Assembly: GCA_964470845.1 (NCBI GenBank)
Contig: CAYYEL010000002.1
Location: 1 to 64,000, forward strand
Reading direction: 5' to 3'
DNA length: 64,000 nucleotides
Source of the DNA: HGM04593 sp964470845
GTDB lineage: Bacteria > Bacteroidota > Bacteroidia > Bacteroidales > Bacteroidaceae
Shown: one piece after another, positions 33,844 through 41,154 of the stretch
Numbering within the stretch: the first letter of the stretch is position 1
How the letters are laid out: each line of letters begins with the position of its first letter
Position numbers and translations under genes: made by a program
The notes under the pieces: model-generated
Told to the model about the DNA's origin: nothing
Seen by the model: only the letters and a program-made list of their open reading frames with translations
Database searches by the model: none

Positions 33844-35334
33844 ATGACTATGTTACGCAAGATAAGAATATTATTTGCAGCGTTTTTCTTCGTTGGTATA
33901 ACATTACTTTTTCTCGATTTTACCGGTGTTTTTCACTTGTGGCTCGGGTGGATGGCACGGGTGCAGTTTGTGCCGGCTCTTTTGGCTGTGAATGTAGCAG
34001 TGGTTGCAGTGTTGCTGTTGCTGACGTTGCTCTTTGGCAGGGTCTATTGTTCGGTCGTTTGTCCGTTGGGTGTGATGCAGGATATTGTCTCGAACCTATC
34101 GGGCCGACGTAAGGGCAAGCGTCTGCGCTTTGGATTTTCAAAGGAGAATAGATGGTTGCGCATTGTGCTGTTGGTACTTTTTATAGCGGCTCTTGTAGCC
34201 GGATTTTCGTGGGTGGCCGCACTCATCGAGCCTTACAGCGCATACGGTCGCATTGTGAATAATTTACTCTCTCCGCTTTATCTGTGGGTAAATAATCTGT
34301 TGGCCTACGTTGCCGAGCGTGCCGATAGTTACGCTTTCTACTCGGTGGAAGTGTGGTTGCGCAGCGGTGCGACGCTTGCTGTCGCATCCGTAACTTTTGC
34401 GGTGCTCTTTGTGCTTGCTTGGCGTGGCGGGCGTACGTGGTGTAATAATATTTGTCCGGTGGGCACGCTGTTGGGCTTTGTATCGCGCTTTTCGCTTTTT
34501 AAAATGGTTGTCGATACATCGAAATGTAACGGTTGCAAAGTGTGCGAGCGCAGTTGCAAGGGGGCGTGTATCGACGCGGCTGCACATATTATCGACCACA
34601 GTCGTTGTGTTGCCTGTATGAATTGTATCGACAAGTGCAAGCGTGGTGCTATGGGGTATAAATTTGTGGGCTGGGGTAAGGCATCGGCTCAAAATGATGC
34701 ATCGACCGACACGGCGCGTCGTTCGTTCCTTGCGATAGGAGGAACATTTGTTGCTTCGTCGCTCTTGGCACAGGCCGATAAGAAGGTCGATGGCGGTCTT
34801 GCTGCAATTGAGAATAAGCGTGTGCCTAAGCGTACAGTGCCCGTACTGCCCGCGGGAGCCGATAGTGCGAAAAATTTTACACAGCATTGCACAGCGTGTC
34901 AGTTGTGCGTCTCAAAATGCCCCAATGACGTGCTGCGTCCCTCGCAGAGTATCGAACACCTTATGCAGCCCGAGATGTCTTTTGAGCGCGGATATTGTCG
35001 CCCCTCGTGCAATATATGTTCGCAGGTGTGTCCCAACGGTGCTATCAAGCCCATTGAGAAGCCTATGAAGAGCGCTGTGAAAATAGGTACAGCTGTGTGG
35101 GTGGCCGACAATTGCATCGCCTATCGCGACGGTGTCTCGTGTGGCAACTGCGAGCGCCACTGTCCTAACGGCGCAATAAAGATGATTGAGTGTAAGGATA
35201 AAACCGGTGCGTCCAAAATTCCTATGATTGATGCCGAGCGCTGCTTGGGCTGCGGTGCTTGCGAATATGTGTGTCCTGCACGTCCTTTCAGTGCTATTTT
35301 TGTCGAGGGTATCGAGGTGCATCGCACTGTTTAG
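33844..35334 (+). CDS. Membrane polyferredoxin, NapH-like part fused to NapG-like part
   Basis: A 496-residue iron-sulfur protein. The first half has about four membrane segments and the NapH-type paired motifs CSVVCPLG and CNNICPVG, then CNGCKVCERSCKG and CVACMNCIDKC. A twin-arginine-like motif (ARRSFLAIGG, near residue 290) with a hydrophobic stretch marks the junction. The second half is NapG-like with CTACQLCVSKCP, CNICSQVCP, CGNCERHCP and CLGCGACEYVCP. In nitrate reductase systems NapH and NapG pass electrons from quinol to the periplasm; no nitrate reductase is present here, so I infer that the acceptor is the exported aldo/keto reductase encoded next to it. It overlaps the convergent DUF389 gene by four bases. 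Confidence 0.87.
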   Translation: MTMLRKIRILFAAFFFVGITLLFLDFTGVFHLWLGWMARVQFVPALLAVNVAVVAVLLLLTLLFGRVYCSVVCPLGVMQDIVSNLSGRRKGKRLRFGFSKENRWLRIVLLVLFIAALVAGFSWVAALIEPYSAYGRIVNNLLSPLYLWVNNLLAYVAERADSYAFYSVEVWLRSGATLAVASVTFAVLFVLAWRGGRTWCNNICPVGTLLGFVSRFSLFKMVVDTSKCNGCKVCERSCKGACIDAAAHIIDHSRCVACMNCIDKCKRGAMGYKFVGWGKASAQNDASTDTARRSFLAIGGTFVASSLLAQADKKVDGGLAAIENKRVPKRTVPVLPAGADSAKNFTQHCTACQLCVSKCPNDVLRPSQSIEHLMQPEMSFERGYCRPSCNICSQVCPNGAIKPIEKPMKSAVKIGTAVWVADNCIAYRDGVSCGNCERHCPNGAIKMIECKDKTGASKIPMIDAERCLGCGACEYVCPARPFSAIFVEGIEVHRTV

Positions 35335-36698
35335 TTACTATCGTCATAAAAGTCAACAATCATTGCAGGGGTATTTGTGCGGCGGCGCACCCAGTTTGTG
35401 AGGCGCTTGCGTGCATTGTTGTCAATGGGATGCGACAGGGTTATTCGGGTAAAAGTCGAGGTTTTTTCATCGATGCCGATTGTGTCGATGCTGCTGCTCC
35501 ACAGATAGCCTATTGCGATGCCTTTAATAGCGGGAAAAAGTGTGCTCCCCTCGTAAAGAAGATGCTTGTCGAGGGTCGCGTAACGATAGAGCGCGTCGAG
35601 GCTGTCGCGCATCGAGGCTATCAGTTGCTGTTGCACACGGGCCATCGAGTCGCGGCTGTGAAACATCTCTTGTGCAATGTTTGTGCGCAGCGTGCTAAGC
35701 ATCAAACTGTCGCGCCGTTCACCATCTTGAATAATCTGTATATGTGTGCCGTCTAAATGATACTGCGGTAGTCGATTGCGTATATTGTCTATCAGTGCAG
35801 TGGGAATGTGATTGCCTATATATACGGCCTCTATTGTGCGTCGCGGATAGTCAATCTGTTTTTCTATTATGTGCGCCCCTTGAAAGTGTAGTTCCTGCGC
35901 TATGAAATTGTCGGCATTTTGCATATAGATTGTTTTTTGCACAATATTATAGGTGAGTACAAGCGAAGGCAACAGGGTTATTGCCGATATTGCAATGAGC
36001 ATACGCTTAACCTTTTTCTCGTGCTGCTTATCGGCAAATACTTTAGGCGAGAATTTAAGAATGCGCACACCAAGATAGGTCGATACGGCTATAAAAACCG
36101 AATTTATAAAAAACAGATAGAGAGCACCCAGTGCCAGCAGCCATCGGCCGGTTGCCAAACAGAATCCCACAGTGCATAGTGGCGGCAGTAGTGCGGTCGA
36201 GATTGCAACACCCACAATAACCTGTATGCGGTTACCTATGCTGCTCAGTGCAAGAAACCCCGACGCTCCGCCTATAAAGGCTACAATAACGTCGTACATA
36301 GTGGGCGAGGTTCGTGCCAGCAGTTGCGATTGCGCCTCGCCAAGGGGCGAGACCCAAAAGTATATTGTGGCGGCAACGGTGGCAAAGAGCGATGCTGTCA
36401 GAAGATTGCGCAGCGAGCGTTTCATAAGCTCGGCGTCGTTGATGCCAACGGCAAGCCCTGTGCCTATTATTGGACCCATAAGAGGCGAGATGAGCATTGC
36501 ACCGAATATCATATGTGTAGAGTCTATATTCAGGCCCACCGAGGCTATCAGTACAGCGAAGATAAGAATCCATAATGTTACACCGCGAAATTCAACTGCA
36601 CGACGCACATTTTCAATTACTGTGCTCTCATTCTCTTTGTCGGGCGAGGGGTCGAGCCTTCCTTTAAGCTCGTTGTATAGAATTTTGAATATGTTCAT
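35331..36698 (-). CDS. DUF389 / TIGR00341 family membrane protein
   Basis: A 455-residue protein. After a polar N-terminus (about 1-30) come several membrane segments with the family core LIASVGLNIDSTHMIFGAML, then ISPLMGPIIGTGLAVGIND, and later GGASGFLALSS and VGVAISTALLPPLCTVGFCLA. A C-terminal soluble part (about 250-455) carries a beta-rich domain. The family is widespread and its transport function is not established. It lies 28 bases downstream of the flippase gene on the same strand, possibly in one operon. Confidence 0.9.
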   Translation of the reverse strand: MNIFKILYNELKGRLDPSPDKENESTVIENVRRAVEFRGVTLWILIFAVLIASVGLNIDSTHMIFGAMLISPLMGPIIGTGLAVGINDAELMKRSLRNLLTASLFATVAATIYFWVSPLGEAQSQLLARTSPTMYDVIVAFIGGASGFLALSSIGNRIQVIVGVAISTALLPPLCTVGFCLATGRWLLALGALYLFFINSVFIAVSTYLGVRILKFSPKVFADKQHEKKVKRMLIAISAITLLPSLVLTYNIVQKTIYMQNADNFIAQELHFQGAHIIEKQIDYPRRTIEAVYIGNHIPTALIDNIRNRLPQYHLDGTHIQIIQDGERRDSLMLSTLRTNIAQEMFHSRDSMARVQQQLIASMRDSLDALYRYATLDKHLLYEGSTLFPAIKGIAIGYLWSSSIDTIGIDEKTSTFTRITLSHPIDNNARKRLTNWVRRRTNTPAMIVDFYDDSN

Positions 36699-36726
36699 TG
36701 TTGTTCCTTCAAACGAGGCTGTATCC

Positions 36727-38214
36727 TCATTTGAAAAAACGATTTATAAAAGGTATTTGTTTCAGTGGCAGGTCTTTTTTGATAAAATAGATTATATAAA
36801 CTGCCATCAGCAAGGTGTTGAATGCCATCCTTGCACAGCTGCTCTCTATCGGGGCGAGGTGTGAGATGCAATAGAGCACTGCTGCCAGCAGTGTATATGC
36901 ACCAATCTCTTTAAGATTGTAGCGTATGGGGTTACGGCGCTGTCCCACAATGTAGGAGAGGAGCATCGCCACAAAATATCCTGTAAATGATGCAAGAGCG
37001 CAGGCCATATAACCATACTGCGGAACAAAGATTATGTTTATTGCAAACAGTACAGCGCAACCGCTGAAAGAGAATATTGCTCCCCACCACGTTTCATTGT
37101 TCAGCTTGTACCAGAATGAGAGATTAAAATTTATGCCCATAAAAATCTCGGCCAGCATCACAAAAGGTATTACTTTTAGTCCCTCCCAATAGTCCGAGGC
37201 TATAAGATGGCGCAGAATATCCATATAGAACATAACAGCCAAGAAGGCCATTATTGCCACAATGATAAAATATTTCATAGCCTTGGCATAGAGCTCTTTG
37301 CTATCCTTTTGATTGCTGCTGCCAAAGACAAAAGGCTCGTATGCGAAGCGGAAGGCTTGTATGAGCATTGCCATTATGGCGGCTACCTTTACCACTGCAC
37401 CGTATATTGCAAGCTCCACCTCGCCACGCTCGCCGGGGACAAGCCATTTGTAAATTATCTTGTCGGCGTGCAGATTGAGAATGCCTGCGAGGCTCAGCAG
37501 CAGCAGTGGCCACGAGTAGGAGAGCATAGAGCGCAGCATACGAATATCGGCAGTGGGGCGATAGAGCCTTAATTCGGGCAGCAGGAACAGGGTTATCGAG
37601 GAGGTACAGATAAGGTTTATAAGGAATATATAGTAGGCTTGATTATTGGGGTCGTAGAATCCCTCGACTGCCTGAGGATGCTCCTTGCAGAGCCACGGCA
37701 GAAGCAGAAAGGCTGTAAGGTTCATTGCAATGTTCATTGCAATGAACAGTAATTTGAGCCCCGCAAATTTCCACGGACGCTTGCAGTGGCGTATATATCC
37801 GAAGAGTATGGCTTGAATGGCGTCGAGCGACACAACAACGGCCATCATTGTAACAAATTCGGGGTGGTCGCTATAATCGAGCGCCCGAGCTACTGTGTCG
37901 ATGTTTGTAAACACCGCAAGCAGAAACAGTGCGCACAGGCTGCCCACAACCTGCAACGACATTGAAAGTACTTTGGGTACGTCGGCGTTCTCACGGCCTG
38001 CGAAGCGGAAAAAGGTTGTCTCGAATCCGAATGTGAGCAGTGCCAGCAACAGTGCCACCCAAGCATATACGTTGGTTACAATGCCATAGTTGCCCGACTC
38101 GGCGGTCATTGTGTAGGTGTAAAGCGGCACCAGCAGATAGTTGAGAAAGCGTCCCACTATGCTGCTGAGGCCGTATATGACTGTGTCTTTCAGTAGCGAT
38201 TGTAACCTTGCCAT
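36727..38214 (-). CDS. Polysaccharide / oligosaccharide flippase (MATE-like, Wzx type)
   Basis: A 495-residue membrane protein with about 14 hydrophobic segments. The N-terminus is typical of Wzx/RfbX flippases: LLKDTVIYGLSSIVGRFLN, then YLLVPLYTYTM. It would turn lipid-linked oligosaccharide units across the inner membrane for capsule, O-antigen or protein glycosylation. There are no glycosyltransferase genes nearby; the neighbours are ruvB (22 bases upstream) and the DUF389 gene. It is therefore a housekeeping-located flippase rather than part of a capsule locus. Confidence 0.9.
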   Translation of the reverse strand: MARLQSLLKDTVIYGLSSIVGRFLNYLLVPLYTYTMTAESGNYGIVTNVYAWVALLLALLTFGFETTFFRFAGRENADVPKVLSMSLQVVGSLCALFLLAVFTNIDTVARALDYSDHPEFVTMMAVVVSLDAIQAILFGYIRHCKRPWKFAGLKLLFIAMNIAMNLTAFLLLPWLCKEHPQAVEGFYDPNNQAYYIFLINLICTSSITLFLLPELRLYRPTADIRMLRSMLSYSWPLLLLSLAGILNLHADKIIYKWLVPGERGEVELAIYGAVVKVAAIMAMLIQAFRFAYEPFVFGSSNQKDSKELYAKAMKYFIIVAIMAFLAVMFYMDILRHLIASDYWEGLKVIPFVMLAEIFMGINFNLSFWYKLNNETWWGAIFSFSGCAVLFAINIIFVPQYGYMACALASFTGYFVAMLLSYIVGQRRNPIRYNLKEIGAYTLLAAVLYCISHLAPIESSCARMAFNTLLMAVYIIYFIKKDLPLKQIPFINRFFK

Positions 38215-38236
38215 TTGTTTGTGTCTGTTTTTTTAT

Positions 38237-39253
38237 TTAGAATAACGACCCTTCGCTTGCTCCGTAACGACTGCGCCCCAGATGCTTGTAGGCAAGGTCG
38301 GTAACTTCGCGTCCGCGTGGGGTGCGCTTCAAGAATCCTTCTTTAATAAGATAGGGTTCATAAACCTCTTCAATTGTGCCGGCATCTTCGCTCAAGGCGG
38401 TGGCTATTGTGCCTATGCCCACAGGGCCACCCTTGAATTTATCAATGATGGTACACAGTATTTTGTTGTCAATCTCGTCGAGGCCGAATTTGTCAATGTT
38501 AAGTGCTTCAAGCGCCAATTTGGCAATGGAGTTTGTGATGTGGCCGTTGCCCATCACTTGTGCAAAGTCGCGCACGCGGCGCAGCAGGGCATTGGCGATA
38601 CGGGGCGTTCCTCGGCTGCGACGGGCAATTTCGTAAGTGGCCTCTTCGTCGAACGACACTTTCAGAATGTGGGCCGAGCGGGCAATAATGCCGGCGAGGG
38701 TCTTGCTATCGTAATATTCAAGGTGCATATTTATTCCGAAACGGGCACGCAGGGGGGCTGTCAATAGTCCGCTGCGGGTTGTTGCGCCGATAAGAGTAAA
38801 GGGGCTCAGGTCGATCTGTATCGAGCGTGCCGAGGGGCCTTTGTCTATGAGAATGTCTATGCGATAATCCTCCATTGCCGAGTAAAGATACTCCTCGACA
38901 ATGGGCGAGAGGCGGTGAATCTCGTCGATGAAAAGAACGTCGTTTGGTTCGAGCGAGGTGAGAATGCCGGCAAGGTCGCCGGGCTTGTCGAGCACAGGCC
39001 CCGATGTTACCTTGAATCCTACGCCCAGCTCATTGGCTATAATGTTGCTTAGTGTGGTTTTTCCTAATCCCGGGGGGCCGTGCAGAAGCACGTGGTCGAG
39101 CGACTCGCCACGCATCTTTGCTGCTTGTACAAAAATTCCGAGGTTGCTCACTATTTTCTCTTGTCCGGTAAAATCGTCGAACGAGAGGGGGCGCAGTGCA
39201 TTCTCGAATTCTTTGTCGCTGTGCTTGCCGCGTATGTCAAAATCGGTGCTCAT
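38237..39253 (-). CDS. ruvB: Holliday junction branch migration helicase RuvB
   Basis: ATP-driven motor that moves Holliday junctions together with RuvA. The 338-residue protein has Walker A GPPGLGKTTL (residues 59-68), Walker B and box II in LFIDEIHRLSP, sensor 1 in IGATTRSGLLTAPLRARFG, and the C-terminal winged helix with TPRGREVTDLAYKHLG. RuvA is not encoded next to it. Its promoter lies just upstream and the flippase gene follows. Confidence 0.98.
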   Translation of the reverse strand: MSTDFDIRGKHSDKEFENALRPLSFDDFTGQEKIVSNLGIFVQAAKMRGESLDHVLLHGPPGLGKTTLSNIIANELGVGFKVTSGPVLDKPGDLAGILTSLEPNDVLFIDEIHRLSPIVEEYLYSAMEDYRIDILIDKGPSARSIQIDLSPFTLIGATTRSGLLTAPLRARFGINMHLEYYDSKTLAGIIARSAHILKVSFDEEATYEIARRSRGTPRIANALLRRVRDFAQVMGNGHITNSIAKLALEALNIDKFGLDEIDNKILCTIIDKFKGGPVGIGTIATALSEDAGTIEEVYEPYLIKEGFLKRTPRGREVTDLAYKHLGRSRYGASEGSLF

Positions 39254-39279
39254 TTCTGTGGCATTTTATTTTTAATGTG

Positions 39280-39287
39280 CGAAGATA
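39280..39287 (-). promoter_or_regulatory. -7 element of ruvB
   Basis: On the minus strand TATCTTCG, a match to TAnnTTCG, 27 bases before the ruvB start codon. The TTG element is less clear. Confidence 0.6.
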
Positions 39288-39357
39288 CAACAAACGAGTG
39301 AAAATTGTGTAAATGAGTGGCTGAAATATTTAAAGGATGCAGCCTTATTTTGCAGTA

Positions 39358-39397
39358 ACTTTAATGGCGCGAAGAATTTTCTTCGCGCCATTAAAGT
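39358..39397 (-). terminator. 19-bp perfect hairpin after the hydrolase gene
   Basis: 39358-39376 is perfectly complementary to 39379-39397 with a two-base centre, and the core is GGCGCGAAGAA/TTCTTCGCGCC. It begins two bases past the stop codon (39399-39401) of the frame-restored hydrolase. This placement argues that the restored reading frame is the original gene end. A T-run is lacking on the minus strand. Confidence 0.75.
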
Positions 39398-39489
39398 GTT
39401 ATTTAATTATTTTCTTGCCATCCTGTATGTAGATACCGTTTGCAGTAGTATCCTCAACGGGGCGTCCACCGAGGTCGTATATTATTGTT

Positions 39490-40902
39490 TTATTTTTTTT
39501 TTTCGTCCTTCACATCTTTAATGGCTGTGGGGACTGCACTTTTGCTTGCAATATCAATGTCTATTGATGCGGGGAACAGACGCTCGGGGTCGTAGTAGAG
39601 GGCGCAACTCTCAATCATAGCCTTGAGGCTTGTACCCACCATTCCGTTGAAAATTTCATTGCCATTGAGTATTACTTTTACAGGCTTTGTGAGGTCGAAT
39701 AACTCCTCGTTAAGATAGATGGTTACGTTTCCGCGTGGAGCGTTGATGAATTTTTTTGAGAAAATCATTGGAATGCCGCCCAATGAATATGTTGTTGTGT
39801 AACGCACTCTTTTTACTGTAAGGTCTATGGTGTTGTTGTCCATCTTTACCTCGAAGCAACTGCGGTCGCTGTTTGTTATTGATGGGTTGACGTTTACCTT
39901 CAGGTTGTAGAAACCCTCGCGTTTGCGGCCGTACATATCATAATTCTCCCAATAGAAATATTTGGGGTGGGGGTTGCGTGTGAATTTTGCCAGCCACGGG
40001 GTTGTGGGACGATAGTCTATTCCGTGTCCGTAGCCGGGAATAAGCTCGATGTAGTGGTTGTAGTATCCGGGGTGAGCTGCTGCAAGGCTGTCGGCTGCAT
40101 CAAGGGCGCTTTGTGTGCAGATGTTACGGCCGAATCCATCGTCAAGAGCACCGGTGCGCAACGAGAATGCTATATTCGCTACATTCTCCATAGGTGCATT
40201 CTGAAGGGGTTCGCCACCGGCCATAGGGCCTGCTCCGGCAAGATAGTCGGCATAGAATGATGCAAGGCGCTGGCTGCCGTATCCACCCTCGGAGATTCCA
40301 AAGAAGTAGATGCGGTTGGCGTCTATTGTGTCGTTTAGGAAGGCTAAGCGCAACAGTTTTTCCCACGCCCACTGCTTCGACTGTATGGCCCAACGGTAAT
40401 ATTCGCCTGTGTTGGGAATTTGGGGTACCATATATACGGCGGGGCTGTAGAAGCGGCGCAGCGCAAAACCGATGCCCGTCTCCCACTCTTGGTTCTTGTC
40501 GCCCGAGCCGTGCATATAAAGGAATAACGGCAACTTGCCATCGACTTTTTCGGTGGTGTTTATTCCCCAATAATAGGGCATTGTTGCATTGGGCTCAAGG
40601 TTGGCGGGGAGCTTCCATTTTCCCGAGTTTCTGTCCTCAAGCTGTCCCAAGGGGATGAGTTTTTCTTCGTCAAATTCCTCGACCGAGTTTTTCCACAAAC
40701 TCCAAACGGCTGCGCGGGTCTGCTCGATGTTGTCAAGGGCTATGGGGGCATCCACCTCTATTGTGCCACGATTCTGAACCAATGAACCTGCAAAGTAATT
40801 CTTAATTGCAGCTTCGTTTTCTTGCACTTTGTCGGCTGCACTCTGTGCCAATGTAGTGCCTGCTGCAATAAGCAGCATAATGCTTGTAAATACCTTTTTC
40901 AT
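39490..40902 (-). CDS. Exported alpha/beta hydrolase (esterase/peptidase-like), C-terminal tail cut off by a frameshift
   Basis: Start chosen at the ATG at 40902 because a good signal peptide follows (MKKVFTSIMLLIAAGTTLAQ). The body is an alpha/beta hydrolase: oxyanion region LFLYMHGSGDKNQEWE, nucleophile serine in YFFGISEGGYGSQR, candidate acid in ALDDGFGRN and histidine in PGYGHGIDYRP. The substrate is unknown. The frame stops at 39490 within a run of 11 A (39493-39503). Removing one A continues the frame for 31 codons to 39399, giving a tail with YDLGGRPVEDTTANGIYIQ and then DGKKIIK, a typical end of Bacteroidetes sorting tails. Thus the gene is either frameshifted by a sequencing or assembly error, recently broken, or switched on and off by slippage. 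Confidence 0.85.
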   Translation of the reverse strand: MKKVFTSIMLLIAAGTTLAQSAADKVQENEAAIKNYFAGSLVQNRGTIEVDAPIALDNIEQTRAAVWSLWKNSVEEFDEEKLIPLGQLEDRNSGKWKLPANLEPNATMPYYWGINTTEKVDGKLPLFLYMHGSGDKNQEWETGIGFALRRFYSPAVYMVPQIPNTGEYYRWAIQSKQWAWEKLLRLAFLNDTIDANRIYFFGISEGGYGSQRLASFYADYLAGAGPMAGGEPLQNAPMENVANIAFSLRTGALDDGFGRNICTQSALDAADSLAAAHPGYYNHYIELIPGYGHGIDYRPTTPWLAKFTRNPHPKYFYWENYDMYGRKREGFYNLKVNVNPSITNSDRSCFEVKMDNNTIDLTVKRVRYTTTYSLGGIPMIFSKKFINAPRGNVTIYLNEELFDLTKPVKVILNGNEIFNGMVGTSLKAMIESCALYYDPERLFPASIDIDIASKSAVPTAIKDVKDEKKK

Positions 40903-41039
40903 ATTTGTAATGTTGTTTTTTCGTGCTTTACGGATGCAAAATAACACATTTTATTGTAATAAAATTGCATTTTATTTGTAAATATATTGTAAAAACTCAA
41001 TTTTAGGGCTAAAAAGCCATATTTATCAAGAAAAATATA

Positions 41040-41047
41040 TAATTTTG
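41040..41047 (+). promoter_or_regulatory. Candidate -7 element of the SusC/D protease operon
   Basis: TAATTTTG matches TAnnTTTG, 108 bases before the SusC start codon; the upstream TTG is absent. No anti-sigma/ECF pair or hybrid two-component regulator accompanies the operon, so its control is not explained by neighbours. Confidence 0.45.
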
Positions 41048-41154
41048 TGCAATTTTTTAAGAATTATTATATTCTACGTTCTTATGATAGACTGCGGTGT
41101 TTATCGGTATTATTCTGAAATAATCACAAAAAAGTATTTTTACATATATTGAAG

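Noticed and set aside
41149..41154. TTG start for the SusC gene
   Set aside because: An ATG with a good signal peptide lies two codons downstream at 41155.
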